Source: Progne subis subis (Eukaryota > Chordata > Aves > Passeriformes > Hirundinidae). From it: a DNA stretch of 64,000 bases. Every line of letters starts with the position of its first letter. Position 1 is the first letter of the stretch. Under the pieces are notes generated by a model, which was not told the origin of the DNA, did not search any database, and saw only the letters and a list, made by a program, of their open reading frames with translations. Shown one piece after another: positions 10,938-25,300 of the stretch. Position numbers and translations under genes: made by a program. The DNA is taken from positions 124,001-188,000 of the forward strand of contig JAKJHU010000256.1 of the NCBI GenBank assembly GCA_022316685.1, given 5' to 3'.

Positions 10938-11373
10938 CTGTGGACAGACAGGAGTGTGAGACACAGGCCACTACCTATCATTTATAACCTTTTTTCTATT
11001 CAGCTCTAGAACCACCTCTGCTAAGCACAAATCAGCAGCTTTGAGAGCAATGGGATTCTAAGTCACTCCAACTAAATTCAAATGGGCTGATTCGACAGAA
11101 CTGCAAATTGCTCTGGATTAGATATTCCCCCTGGCTACTATCAGGAAGTTGCATTCTCTCTGCAAAGCTGGGCTGTTAGTTCTTTTAAAGCTCTGAAATG
11201 GAAAATTAGGAAATAGCCAGTGATGCCTTTCCTCCTGCTGCTGCAGACATGGAAATGGATTTTCTTCCAGCCTACTCAGCTGGCCCTGTGCACTCTACTG
11301 CCACAGGCCAAGCTCACAGCTTGCTCCACAATTCTGAAACACCAGGAACATCAAATGTTCCTTTCTCACTCAC

Positions 11374-11411
11374 CTCAGGACCATCACCTCTGAATACACG
11401 TCTCAGGTGAC
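11374..11411 (-). CDS. PAK3-like exon 2 (38 bp microexon)
   Basis: Short exon between a pyrimidine-rich acceptor (TTCCCTTGCCCACTGCAG) and a GTGAGTGAG donor. It enters in phase 1 and leaves in phase 0, completing an Arg codon with exon 1 and reading HLRRVFRGDGPE. The fit of both phases is the main support. No similarity to a known PAK segment is evident. Confidence 0.5.
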
Positions 11412-11792
11412 CTGCAGTGGGCAAGGGAAAATGAACCAGATTCTTTGAGAAAACTGGAGACAAACAAAGCATTTTACAAGGTCTTCCAAGAAGGTCTCCC
11501 ACTCCACATTTTCAAAGTTGTCCTGCTTGACCCAGCAAATGGGGGAAATGTCAGACTCTGCTGCCACAGACTCTGCCATGGAGGGAACAGAACCCTGCAG
11601 GTTCCCTTGCAAGTGCTGCCCACAGAGCCCTGGCTGCAGACACCCCCTTTTCAGCTGAACGTGTTGACAGCAGCTTTACCCATGTGGAACCCAAATGGCC
11701 TTTCTGATTCCAAATCAACTGAGTCACTAAGAAAGAGCAGGAAGACATACAAAAGCCAAATTAGGTTATACCCAGGGAAAACCTCTACTTAC

Positions 11793-11871
11793 GAGCCAGG
11801 TGAGTCAGGTAATAGCCGGAATAAGGAATGCCATAGACAGAGCAAACTGCAGCAGCGAGTTGCCCAATCAT
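11793..11871 (-). CDS. PAK3-like exon 1: unusual N-terminus with start codon
   Basis: ATG at 11871 opens 26 codons, then a strong donor GTAAGT gives phase 1. The peptide is hydrophobic and aromatic (starts MIGQLAAAV, contains YGIPYSGYYLTHLA). It does not resemble the PAK N-terminus or the CRIB motif. The phase fits the next exon exactly. An acceptor-like CAG lies about 8 bases upstream of the ATG, so an upstream 5' UTR exon is possible. I do not recognise the peptide; a lipid- or membrane-binding role would be a guess. Confidence 0.55.
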
Positions 11872-12109
11872 TGTGGCACTGCTGTGCAAGTTTGCAGAGT
11901 GTGCTGGAGCACAGGAACAAACAAGGCTCCTGTCAGTGTGCAGCTGCCCGCTGACAAACGCCTCAAGCAGGAGGATGCTCCTGCACTGAGCAAGCCCAAG
12001 AGCTGCTGTGACACCACTGAGGCCTTCCGTGCACCAAGGCAACCTTGTGGGGGGCTGAAGAGACTGAAGGGGGCCGGGACTTTGCTGGGGGACGGTGTAA
12101 GAGGCAGCA

Positions 12110-13936
12110 TGGTCTAATTAGCAGGGGTCTGTCTGTAATTAAGGACAGCAGTAAAATGGTCTGGGGAAGAGTCAGCTAATTTTTCTGGGCATGATGAACT
12201 GGCTAACTCTGGCACCCATGACCCTGTTCACTTAAAGCAGTTCAGTCAAGGCAACAGAGTACTGCACGGTGCATGTGTTGCTCTAGGAAACAAGACGACT
12301 TCCCTTTGCCTTCCTCTCTTATTTCTTCCTCATCTCATTTTACACCTGAAGTTCTCTGTAGCCTGGATAGCCTCCTCCATCCTAGTGGCTATTAATTCTG
12401 ATTACATCTTTTAGGTGTATCCAACAGCCAAACAATAGCTAAATTATACACTGTAAAAAAACCAACAAACAAACAAACAAAAAAAAAAAACCCACAAACC
12501 CACAAACGCCCAACACCCTTGAGCAGTCAATTTCCACAAACAGACCAAAAAGTAAGCTGCATAACAACACATTAAAAAAAGCCTAAAACAAACATCTAAT
12601 TCCCAAAAGAAGATAAAGTTGAATGATTTCTCTGGCAGTTCGCATATACACATGTGCACGCACGCACACATATATATATATATAATAAAACCTCTGGATG
12701 CCACCATAAGGACAAATTCCTTTACTTGGCTTGTTAGCAAATTCTGTTCTGGTGGCAAAAGTGACCCATATGGCTGAAGTAATCTTAAGGAGTAAAAAGG
12801 CGGAAGGAGCCAATGGGCAACAAACACGTTGAAATAATTGGATGCTGCTTCTTCAGTCACGTTTTCACCAATTGCATCTGAGACATATCATATTTTCAGT
12901 TGTTTGACTCAGTTCAGATCTCTGAAAACAACTTTAGGTGAGAAAATAGGCAATTTTGTTCTAAATTACAGACTGATGTATATTAATAATACAAACTCCA
13001 ATTCTAGAACCTAACTAAGTGCACAAGATGACTTTTATTGATTTTTTTTCTTTTCTTTTAGTATATGTTCCCAGCATTTAATGAAAGTTTCAGATCTGGG
13101 ATCTGATTTTTTGAAGTCTCATTACAATAGTCTGCTCCCACTGCACTGTCAGCCTGCATGCAGGTGGTCGTCCTGCAGAAGGAAGGACTTCATTTCATAC
13201 CCTGTGGCTGGGAATGGAATTACCATATAAGATTCTATTTTAAGGTCTGAGCTGTATTTATCTTTACTCCATCTTTCATCCTCTTGTTACTGCTTCCTTC
13301 TTTAGCCATCTTCATTTCTAATGTACTAATGATTATATTATTCAGCACAAATGAATTGGCAAATGTGCAAAGTCAAAACCAGAACCAGTTCTGAGCCAAA
13401 ATATAAAGTAAATATCTTAATCTCAGAGTACAAAATGCAAGTCTAACGTTGCCTTATCCCAAACTGAAAAGCATAAAAATTCTACCATTTACACCAGAGA
13501 TTAACTGAAGATCCATCAAAGGTGCTAAATAACAAATTACAAAATATAACGACTATGTGCATACCAATACAAACCCAGTTAGAGGGGAGAGACAGAAGGA
13601 AATCTATACGCTCTTCGGAAGAAAAAAGGAGTGCTGGAATTTCCCAGTTAATGATACAATGTTCACTACCTGCTTTGCAGAAGCATAGTAAACACAATTA
13701 GCTTTGAGCATGATATGTGAGATAAAAAAGCAGAACTGACAATGGCATAAAAGAGAGCCTTTGCTTGCCTTCCTTCGGTGACAGCACCAAGAACCCCGAT
13801 GTCAGCTCTACAAAGAGAAATCTTGTCAACTGCACTCTCTGATGACCACTATCTCCCCATCCAAGAGACATTCCAATTTCTTCCTGTACTGGAAATGGTG
13901 TGTGATTAACAAAACTGAGTTTCTTCAACAGTGTTG
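12110..13936. other. AT-rich intergenic DNA
   Basis: No gene seen. Contains a CAAA/A-rich run at 12,460-12,492 and a CGCACGCACACATATATATATATA microsatellite near 12,655-12,685. Confidence 0.6.
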
Positions 13937-13941
13937 CCATG

Positions 13942-14401
13942 TGTGATGGTTTAGGAATGGTATCCCCTAATTCAGCCCCCATCAAGGCTCTCCAAACCAC
14001 TCTCTGCTCTCTCTCAATTCCCTGCTTTCCTTTTTTCCCCCTCCCCTGGGACAAGATTGAGAGAACTGGAGGCACAAAGGGCAAAGATCATGGGTTGAGA
14101 TAAGAACAATTTACTGTAAATAGGTATGAGGTAAGGAGATTAACAGTAACAGCAATAATACTAATGACAGGGGGTACAAGAAAGCAAACAATTCAACAGA
14201 AAAAAGCTCTCTCTGATAGACAGTAGTGGATGTCTCCTTCTGGAGGTGTCCACCAGAAGACACTCCTTTTCTCTAGAAAAAAGGTCCTTTCCCCTGGCCC
14301 CAGCAATGAGCTGAGGTGGTAGGGAATAACCTCCAGGTCCTGGCCATGTACCCTCTCAGCTACTGCAAAAAATTAATGATGTCCTGGCCAGAACCAGGAC
14401 A
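13942..14401. mobile_element. Solo LTR (460 bp) with CCATG target duplication
   Basis: Starts TGTGATGGTTTAGG and ends CAGAACCAGGACA. It is flanked on both sides by the 5-bp direct repeat CCATG (13937-13941 and 14402-14406). No internal retroviral sequence, so it is a solo LTR left by recombination. The 5-bp duplication fits class III or related avian ERVs. Confidence 0.88.
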
Positions 14402-14406
14402 CCATG

Positions 14407-16331
14407 ATGCATCATTTACCACAAAAGACAAATTCATTGCTCTCTCACCCCTAGATTACCAATTTTAGAAACATTTTTTATCTTTATAATTCGCTGTTTA
14501 GGTTACTCATACAAATATCACGCATCTCATGATGATTTAGTTTTTGGAGTTGCTGAGCGTGAACACCATTTTTTTAAGGTACTGAGGAAAACAAAGTTCT
14601 CAACAGAATTATTTTGTGTGCTGTGGAATAATCATAGTTGCTTTGTTGATGGCAAACGTGAAAGTGAGTATCCACGTGCTGTATTTTACTGCACTGCAGT
14701 TTGTATATGAGAAGTCATCAGCAAGCCCGAAAAAGGGGAATTGGCCTGCATTTCCAAAGAAACAAACCCCTCCCATTTTGCAGTTACAATGTAAAACAGA
14801 AAGTCCTAATTCTGGACTGGAGAATGGCTGTGAGACATATGACTATTGCTACTCGCAGTCACAGGGCCAGTCTGGCAGTAGGTGATCTTGATGGTTCAGA
14901 ATGAGGTGCCCAGGAGCGAGTGTACTCCTGCTTTATGAATTATTAATCAACAGGTTCCTTTCATCTGTTCATCACACAATTTGATTGTTTCATTTTTTTT
15001 TCTTTTTCGTTGTAGAATTGTGCCTGTATGTGTGCAATGTGCTGCTAGCATGGGAATAAGCCTTAGGAATGCAGAATAGTTATGAGCGAGCACAGAGGGT
15101 TAGTCATCACTCACAGAAGGAAAATACCAGGAGACAGAGAAGTAATGACGGGATGGGGATAAAAAAGCACGACAGATTTTTGTTTATCCAAAATGGCTTT
15201 CTGAGAATAGACTTAGTTTTGACTGTTTTTCAGGATGGAGTTGCAGAAATATTTTAATGATTACTCAAGCCCCATGGTATAATTGTAAGTTTCATTCTTG
15301 ATATTTTGTCAAGTTTTATGTTTCTAAAATCAGTTTAATAACCTTCTTGGCAATACATCTGTGCAGATCAAATATATTTAGAGTGATCTCGTCACCCACA
15401 GCAATATATTTTCAGCTGTTTGTATTTTTATTTAATTCTTAGGCAGATGCCAATTTTTTTTTTTTTTTCATATACATGCTAAGTACAGAAAAGCTGTTAG
15501 ATGGCTAGTCCAGATTCAGTCTGAAGGTCCTTCTAAGATTTTTGTGTTCAAGCCTTGTTCTTCATGAGTTTCAGTTTACTGCATAGTTGGGATTGTATAA
15601 ATAGTGCTCTTCATTTGTGTACCCACTTACACTGTGTTAGAAACTACATGGTGCTGTGATTTATTGATTAGTAATGATCTAGTTTGCTTTTCTTGTCCCC
15701 AGTGTTTTCTTTTCAACAACACAGTATCCATGGGTGTGTTTAACTTATGTAGTCTATCATTTGCTTAAAGGCAGTTGAAAAAGTAAGAACTCTTTGAGAG
15801 TACTCTTGTTGAAAAAACAATTTTTCTGCCTAAAAGTATGTCTTAGTAGAAACGAAAATGCTTGAGCAAAAAATGAATAAAATTTCAAATCTACAGAACT
15901 GCAAACCACAGGTTTTAATCAGTATTTAATCCACAGAGACTCAAATCTCACATTCACAAATTAGGGGGATTCCCTGGGGAGTCATTTGGTTAATGTTGGT
16001 ATTGTATTATAAAGCAACCTGAGCTGGGATATAGCAAATATTTTGCAAACTTCTGAAAGTAAAAATGTAACATTCACTCAGATGTACTATGGATTGTGTT
16101 TCAGTTTTGCTACAGAACCACCTCAGAGTACTAAACTATTAATTTCTAAAAACGTAGTTGTATCTAATTGGATTTATGTGCAGGGATGGTTCATTCATTA
16201 AAAAAAAAAAAAAAAAGTTCAGTGTGGCCATACATTTGATGTACAAAGCAGAATTTTGAATCAAAGGCTCTGTGTTTGAATGGACTGTGGTGTTCCTTTT
16301 GCAAGGACTTTGTAGCTCTGACATGATAAAC

Positions 16332-16386
<55 letters not shown>

Positions 16387-19300
16387 AAGAAAGACCAGAT
16401 GTAAAAGAAACATGAGTCTTGGTTAAGAAGATAGGGCTGTCTGTTTAAAAGCATATAAATAAGCAGTACAGAGTTTTTACCTGCCTGTTAACAAGAAAAG
16501 AAAGTAAATATATAAAGCAAATAAAGTTTTAAAAAAAAAATTAAAATTTCCTAAAGTAAGATCCAGTGCTGCTTCCCATTATGCTTCGTAATGATGCTCA
16601 TTACAATCCTAACTACATTTTAATGCTGAATTCTAATGCTTCCATTCATCATTGGAATGAAATACAAATGCTGACAATTGACACACTTAAGAAGGTTCAC
16701 AGGACTGAAAACTGTCTGCATATTTATCAGAACAGAAAAAGCTCTGCTGGTTAAAGTTAAGAAATGCATCTCAGGGCAAAAAACCAAATGGAATAAAACC
16801 CCAAAAATTTGAATACAAATGGAAGGAAAGGAAAAAAAAAAAAAAAAGAGAAGGGGTCACCCCCTGAACACAACAATTGATATTCAGAGATTTTTAGGGG
16901 TAGCTCTTGTCTCACTAATATTTTTGGCTCATAAAAACCTTCTTTGCAAGAAAATACTAAATATCGAGAGAACAGAGAAGAGTGGAGAAGAGCAAAACAT
17001 TCTGAGTGATTTTGATAAATTAGTTTGAAATTATGTTACCAGCAGTTTCATACATTGCAATCTTTCACATTTATATATTCACTCTGAGCATTTGAAAATT
17101 AGTAATATGCCTACTCAGTTAGTTCTTCAAAATTATCAGTTGTCAGTGTACATCTACCTCTTATGATGCATAGCACACCTATAAAATTAATGCTGTAAAC
17201 TGATCTTAAGATTAAAAATAAATTGGTTCCAAGGCTTGAAAAGCAAACATCCAAACATCCCAAATGCTTTATTTAATCATTGTTATGCTTACCTACATTT
17301 TCTCATTCTTTTGTATAATAAAATCTCAAGAAATATGAAGATCTGATAAGGTTGAACACTAGATCTCAGTAAGCTATTTGGTGCAAAGGAAATTTTATCT
17401 GCACAGTTGACGAAGCTGAATTCTGTTCTGCGCAAATTCTAATTCTCAGTTGTCCGATATAATACAACCCTAAAGTTGAAACGAGGAATAAGACTTTTTT
17501 TTAAGCTTCTACTACAGTGGATGCAAATATATTAATTCTGTCCTTGTGAAGTCAAACATTAATATAAATGTTCCATTAGATACTTCAGTTAGTGGTTTTC
17601 ATATAATGTGACTGTCTTTGAGTAGCACTGAAACTGTACTACTGATTTTGCAGCTGCCTGTGCTTAACTAACCCTGATTATGGTGGGGAGAGGCAGAAAC
17701 AAGTTTCTTTCTAGAAAATTGTATTGAGTCTCTCTTCTTCCTTAGAAGAATCTCCTTTGATTCTTCTGGTTGTTCTTCATGCCCTAGATTGTTACATTTA
17801 TTGTACCAGAAACATACTTTTCTTTCCACTACTCCCTACCTCAATATTTTATCATCTTATTTTCTCCTTTCTCTCTTCACTTTTCTTTTACACTGCTTTT
17901 TCCCTCCACTTTCTTTTTGCTTCTTTGCATTGCCCACCCAGCTATCCTTCCTGCACTTTGGCTTCTTTTAAATTAAACTCTCATGTCCAAGTTGCCATGA
18001 CACAGAAAGGTAAAAACATCTTCTGTCAAAACATTCAAAATCGTTTCAGTAGGGCAGCACCTTAAGGGATTGATGAGGAGGAGGATGGGGCCTGCATACC
18101 ACAGCTAAGTATTTTAGAAGTAGTTAAAGATAGTGCCCATGTGCACCTACAGTTGATTTAATGTAATGTGCGCATGTGATTCTCCTGGAAGAATTTCTGA
18201 AGACAGAAACCAAATTATGTTTGTAAAATGTTAAGGTTTAGTCTTCTGTTAAAACAATTTCATCAGGATATTAAATTGAAAGCTCACTTCTCTGCTTAGT
18301 ACTTGTCACTTTCATCATTTGGAATGTTTTTTCTTCCCCAAAAAAAAAAAAAATTTAAAAAAAAAAAAAAATCCCCATTTGATGCTACTTTGCACTTAAA
18401 TTTTTACTCTTTTAGCTGAAATATAGTTATTCTTACTTTGAACTGAGGCTCATTGTTTAACTGAGGCTCGTTGTTTGGGTCTAGGTCTGTCTTGACCCAA
18501 AAAAGTACTAGTACAGTAAATAAAGACTGACTAGGGCTAAGAAAGTTCAAAAGAAATATATTTCCTTTTCCATCTAATACATAGTTGTGGGCAACTGTAA
18601 CAAAAATTAGAAAGCTGGGTAGAAATATCTCTGTAATAGGATTTAGAACTTTTATCCAAATTACCTACCATTTTTGTTCCCAAAGAGGGAAGTCTTGAAT
18701 GAAAATGGAATATAGAAAATAAGACTAAATGGAACAAATCCTCATACCCAACTTCAATATACCCAACATGCAAAGAACTGTATATCTTTTTCTGTTCTAT
18801 ATTTGTATCCCTCAAAAGTGGAAAATTCTACCTATGCTCATATCTATTTAATTTATCTTAATTTATCTTTCTCCTCTTCAGTTGCTTTCAGAATTTGGGT
18901 TGAAAGTGCCATCATAATCCATTTATCTAAATGCAGTTAAATTATATAATTCAGTGACAAATAGGTGTATTGGATATTGCAATGTCTTGTCCTATAGCAG
19001 TGTTCTGCAAATTGGTGATTTTTTTTGCTTTTGAGTAGAAAGCAACCATAACTTTTGGCAATACTAGCAGGTCTTGACAACAGGTATACTTCATATTAGG
19101 GTAATCTGAAAATATGCTGTGTTAATTACTATTTATTTTGCAAAAAATAAAAAATCACATAACCAGAATATTCTCATCACTTACAAATGTGGCACACAGA
19201 TCTAACTAGACTTATGATCTTTGAAAAAAATAAATGGAAGTGGAAAAATGTTGGCTTTTTTGCAGGTTATCCAAATGTTCAGAAATAGTTAGATCTGGCT

Positions 19301-22300
19301 CAGTTTCCTTCCCAACCAAGGTTTGATATACCTACTAATGCCATTTTATTTTAACAGAGTTCACAAATAGCACACTATGGCTTTGTATGAATCTTGGCAT
19401 TCTTAAGAGTTTTGCTTCTGATCAGGAGAATATTAGTATTTAAAACAAGTCAAAAGGCAAAATATTGATGGCATGATAGGAAAAAGCGAGAACTGAAAAG
19501 GCTCAGGGAAGGTAGCTACTCCCTTCTAGAGGTATACAAGTTGTAACTGCAGCAGTGTTGCTTGTAAGGGTGAGGTAAATGAAAGCTGGTTTTTTTCCTG
19601 TGGTGCTATCAGTGTATCAGATTTTATGTATAATAAAATAGTCCCTGAAATCTAAATTTGAGTGCAATTAAAATCAGGCACAAATTAATGCACACAAACC
19701 ATGCACACACCTGTATGGAAGACTATTCAGGTTAGCTGGTGCTGAAGAAAACGACATGATTGTAACAAAACAATTATTTCTAGGTCTCATGTAATAAAAA
19801 TGAAACTTTGCACGGCAAGCTAGTCTATTAATCAGTCTTTGATTTCCTGTAAATACATGTCCAGGTCTTTAAAAATGAACTCCTAATAATAAAACAACTT
19901 TAAGATTCATCTTGATCCTTTCTGTGTGCTCTTCCTTGGAGTCACAGTGATTGATACTCAAGTTATTTCCTGAAATGTAAATGATTAAGGTAATCCCATT
20001 AGGAAAGATATGAAACCGTAAATTTCTTATGAAGTAAAAAATTACAGTGTAGTCTGATGTCTGGAGAGCCATTTCACAGCCTTGCCAAGAAATAAAGAGA
20101 AAATAGATAAGCTAGAATATGTGTCATGTGGTCTAAAGGTCTGTACTTTCTCAAGTGGTGCTTGTTGCACTTGACTGAAAGTCAGTGTTTCATATTTGCA
20201 GTAGTTTCTAGGTTGTCTTCTTGTCCGAATTGCTCCCAAACCTTTAGGAATTTAGAGTCCTTTTCCTGCATTTTACATTGGATTTGAGTCCAGCTCTCAT
20301 CCAGAAGTCCCTTGATCAGCCTGATGACTTCTCTTTTTTTTGTGTGATTTTTTTTTCTCTAAAAATACTTTGCACCAGAATTCCTGATCCCTTTATGGCT
20401 GCTGTTTACAACTGAGTATTGAGCCCCACAGAATTACAGCTGGCAGAAACTATTCTACTTTTAGCTTTTATGCTTTCATTTCACATCTTGTCTTCAATGG
20501 GAGCCAAGATTATACCTCTTTATAAAGGTTATCTTCTTAAGACGTGATTACAGAAATCCATTGTGCTGTTCTCTGATCCAGAGCTAGATTTTGTAATTAT
20601 GTAATTGCCCTTTAAACAGATACATTTGTGCATTAGGAGGCAATCCTTTCAGTGGGAGAGAAGCAAACAGTGGAAGGGCATATTTCTCTTAATCTGATAC
20701 AAAGTGGAAGGGAGAAGGGTGGAGATAAATATTGAAGGGGAGAAAAATGTTTAGATGATTTAGGGATTTTTTAATCTTTTGCTTACTGCAAGTGATTGTT
20801 GGATGCTGTTTCCCATCTGTTTGGGAAACAGAGAAAGATACCCAGAAAAAAATCACTCTGTTTCATATTTGCTAAATGGTTATCAGACTTAGTGGCATTT
20901 TAAATAGGTGCATAGAGAAACATCAGCACCTTGCCCTTCCAAGACTTCCTTTGCATTTTGCAAGAGGAAAGTAAATGGGATTTGGAGAGCCATTGGGTGT
21001 AGTTGAGACAGATGTTCTACAGAAGAGTTGAGAGTAACACTTTCATAATGTAATGTTGTACAGAAGAGATAAGAATAGTACTTTCCAGTGAACTGTCAGA
21101 GACACACTCATGCATTAAGGTAACAATTTTGTTTTTCATTGATTTCCCAGGAAAACTTTCTGATTTTCTTTGTAAGAGCATGATATTCCTCTGCAACCCA
21201 GAGGAAGAGACCCTAGGCTTGTGGGGAATGTTGAGTCTAGTGCAAAGAATTAGCCAATTGGTCATTGTGAGCTTTTTCTTTCTCCCTGAACAGATTGTGC
21301 TTGCGGTTTTAGTTTTCCATTAGTTAGAAAATTTATATTGTAGTAGGGAGACATTGTTTAGGTTTAGGATTGTTTCTATCCTTTGTTTATCCTAATTACC
21401 TTCAATTTTTTAGGGAAGTCTGTGATGGGAGTCTATGTTCACGATATGACTTCTGACAGAACTCTCTCTAATTTGTTCCAGGTTTACAGTTCTTTCTCAC
21501 TGCATTAACTTTGTTTTGTTGCTATGATCTTTCTCTTTCTTATAATGTAAATCTTGCTGAGATAAGCTCCTCTTAAAAGCTAGTCAGCTGAATTTTGGGT
21601 ACCTAAAAGGAGAATGGGATCTTGCCCTGTAGCTGTGTTTGTTTATTACTAAGACATGGTGCAGGATTTTCTATTAATTTCACATCTACCAATCCAATAA
21701 AGATAGATCAGAGTTCCCTCAAGTTTTTTTCTTGAACCTGTTCTTAAATACTAAAGTATGGCTCTTGAGTCCAACATTCTGTTATCCTACATGAATATAT
21801 TTTACATTCTCTCAAACCAGCACATTAAACCCATCTTGGAACAAAACTGAACTGTTGTTTCTTGCCATCACAGCTCCTACGGGATGTAATTTTCAGAACC
21901 TCAGTTATCAGATGGTTAATAATAATTTTATAGCTTTTAAAATAGAGATTCAAATCTAGGCATTATTAGGTTTGTTCTTTACTAACACTGTTGTCTTCTT
22001 ACTTTCTATTTATTGTATTTGCTCATCTAATAAAAGCATGGAAAAGTCATATTTTTTCATTGTTCTAAGACGGCTGAACAAATAAAGCTTACACATCACT
22101 GTCTTCGTGACTTTTATCAGCAATAAACCAGTTCTCTTTAGGAGACTGAACTGAAACAAATTTCAGAAGGAGTTTGGTCCTCATATAGAGCTTGAAATTT
22201 AATTGTGTCCTAAAGCCTGCAGCAGCAGAGCACCATCAATAAATTTTTACTCCAAGAGGTGCTCAAAGCAGTTTACACCAAAGTTCATCTGTCTGATATA

Positions 22301-25300
22301 TATTTCACAAAACATAGATTGAAATTTTTAAAAAGGCAAAAAAATTCCCAAACAATCTCAGTATAAAGTCAAAATTGAAGATGCTAAGACTTGAAGGTTT
22401 ATAACTTTTCAAAACTACTGCATACATTTTTCTTTTCTGAGCAGAGCAACTTAGGAAAACTGAGCATTTAGAAAAGCTTAATAGTTGGCAAATATTCTTT
22501 ATTATTTGGGTTGGTTCACCAAGGTGATTTCTTTTTCATCAGAATTTACAATAAATGGCAGTGGTCAACAGCAGTTTGCCATGGGGTTTGCAATGTGGAG
22601 ACCTTCTCATTTTCTTTTAGTTCCATATTTTTGAAGTTCAGTTAAATGAAGCAAATACATGAAAGCAAACTCCCTGGTGTTTTATCACTTGCATTTGTGC
22701 TCCAGATGTTTGCTATTAAGATGTTTGATACTTGGATTAACCTGTTTGCCAATGCCAACAGCATTTCTTAAAAATTCTTTTAAAAATCTATTTTTGATGA
22801 TGACAGGTGGATATATTTTTGGTGTTGTTTTGTGATCTAGTTACTGATACTGTTCTTAAGGCAAATCTTGATAGCCTGATGAGTTGGTTCCTACTTGGCA
22901 AATTTTGAATTTTAATTCCCATCTTAGATACTGATGATCAAAAAATTGGTCAAAGTTGCTGTTTCCAGATGTTAAAAATGTCTTGACTCATTGAAGATAA
23001 AAGTAGTGAACTTGTAGTGCTGAGTTATATACTTCACTATTTTTCTTTTTGAAAAGCAAACTGCATTAGATGAACAGGGAAGTTTATTTTAGCAGAAAAA
23101 CAAGCGGCTCAGCCCTCAGATACTTATATATCTCATTTATACCTGAAGAATACTCTCTCGCATGAATTGGCAATACATATAGCACTTGGTATAACTAAAA
23201 GTGCACATCCTTAAATGTTATGTTTTCTTTTTCACTGTTCTACCTATCTGCAGAATGTACTATTTAACAGAATATTTGTATTGATCTGGTCTTGCTCTAT
23301 ACATTTGCTGTATGAAATTCAGGATAAGGCTGGAAGGACTTTGCCAGAATTCATCAAATGTGGTTCAAACAAAATTTTGCCAGCTCTGAAAGGAGATGCT
23401 TACTTGCAGTATTTTTCTGCAGTAAGTCCACCATACCGTAGAGCTAAATTCTTGGGCTGTGAGTATGAGCTGAAATCATGACCACTTTTGGCCTCTTCTG
23501 CAGCAAGGAGGAGGAAAATGTGGATTTCATTAATTGCCAATATTCAGGCTAGATTTCTTTAAAAGTGCCAAGCACTTAAGAGAAGTGCTGTAGTCATGTA
23601 TTGTATTAACTGGGCTTCAGTGAGGTTCTTGACTTCTTAGTTAATTTATAGTACTCTTCTGTCTTCTTACTTGTTGTTGAGGATGTGATGGGTCAGTTAG
23701 GGGATAAAAGACTACTAGCTGCAGTTGTCTTCTATTTCTCTGCTAGAAATACTAGAATGCTTTGTCCTGCTTTAAAGATACAGGTATACCAGAGAGAATG
23801 CAGCCTTACTTAGGGATTAAGATTTTAAAATATGAGAGTTAAAATTAAAGTATTTATTTAAATTGAACTTGAATTTTTATTATTTTAGGAGATTTGCTTT
23901 CTTGTTCTATATCTTACTGCCTCTCTTACAGAAAATCATAATCACTTGTATGAACTCTGCACCTTTTTCTGTCTCATCATCGTATACTCTGTTGACATAC
24001 CGTAAAGGTTTCTCTGTGTATTTATTTTTGACAAAATATCAGTGTTCAGATCCATCTAAATAGCTCACTATGTCCTTCAGTGGCCTTCGTGTTCACTCAC
24101 ACTGCAGGAAAATAACTCTGCATGTAAAAATTATAACAGGCCTGTTCTTCCAAAGCACTTCTTAAGCCATAGCTTAGTTATGCTATGGAAAATATTTTTT
24201 CCATGTAAACAAAAAGTGGATTGTGTTGGACACTAATTTTAAAAGCCCATACTGGGTTCAGGTGCTAAAGCAAATCTGTTTGGTCTGTGAGAACAGAACA
24301 GCTGAGTGACTAATGTTCAGTCAATATTTAGGCAACTAAAAGTTCTTATTTTGCAAATATATTTGTGAAGAAAAATTTGTGTTCCTGTGGATTCCTTCTG
24401 GTTTCCTCATTCGTTAATGCACATTCTGGTTGTGCTATATGGCAAAGTTTGCAGAGCAGGAATGAGAATAGCTAGGTAAGAAATGAGAATTCAAAAAGTA
24501 TTTCTGAGTCAGCCTACACTTTCTTTTTTGAAAGGCTTCACTAATTGTTTTCTACAGATTTTATTTGGTTTAAGTATTGCTGTTTCCTGGACTGTCAACT
24601 ATAGAGCAGTAAATAAACATTTACATTCTTTCATAAACTGAAGCCATCACAAGTAAACACTCTTTTGCTACATGCTTTTGGTTTTTGTTTTGTTTTTGTT
24701 GTTGTTATTTTTAATTATATACATAACTGCTATAACCTTGAATAATTTTTTCTTCAAATTAAAAAAAAAAAGCTTATGTTAAAAACAATAGATATAGTTC
24801 TTCAATACCATCTTATCCTGGGTTTAGTGAATGCCCACGGTACATTTTTTCTAAGACTTGCTTTCAAATTGTTGCCATTGATAATTAGAGCACATACTTA
24901 GTTTGCATAATGTGATATTTTTACTCCTTTATCTCTCTTCATCTTCTCCCATTTTAAAAAGTTCACAGCATCCCTTTTTTAATGTCTCTTATACATTTTT
25001 CACCATGTAGACCGATAATGATGGCAACCTGCTAATTCTTTTTTAGCTACTTAATTTGTTCCAGAGTTCAAAATATTTATGTTTGTGACATTTCTGGATC
25101 ATAGATGGATTATTATGGGAGTATTTTTTAAGAGACTCTCCATGCTTAAACATTTAAAAATCCAGTTTATATTTTCAAGTTCAATTTTTAAGTCAACTTA
25201 CCATTTGTTAAAGCAGTTCAACTTAAGATAGGTTCAAAATTTAAACCTCTGCACATTGGTTCCACTTCAGCATGCCAAAGAGACCTAATCCTCACAAAAA

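Larger units (their letters stand above)
439..11871 (-). pseudogene. PAK3L: PAK3-like serine/threonine kinase gene, frameshifted copy (11 exons visible)
   Basis: Eleven exons in order match the exon structure of group I p21-activated kinases: linker, P-loop, VAIK, hinge, HRD, DFG-to-APE and C-lobe. Every splice site is AG/GT and every phase agrees with its neighbour. Visible motifs are the glycine loop LGSGAFGVV (split by an intron), the VAIK lysine in MAIKKIDL, the alpha-C glutamate in [17 protein letters not shown] and WMAPE. The activation-loop Thr of PAK is Ser here (RRSSVIGT). PAKs are Rho-GTPase effectors, but no CRIB/p21-binding exon was found; a different N-terminal exon is present. 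The exon with DFG carries one surplus base and runs into TGA a few codons later, so the C-lobe is out of frame. The last exon (after KELLQ) lies before position 1. PAK3-like genes are, from memory, multi-copy in zebra finch. It could be a live gene if the extra base is an assembly error. Confidence 0.85.

Noticed and set aside
12444..12860. Minus-strand open frame of 138 codons
   Set aside because: Runs through A-rich and CA/TA microsatellite sequence; hydrophobic composition is a low-complexity artefact.
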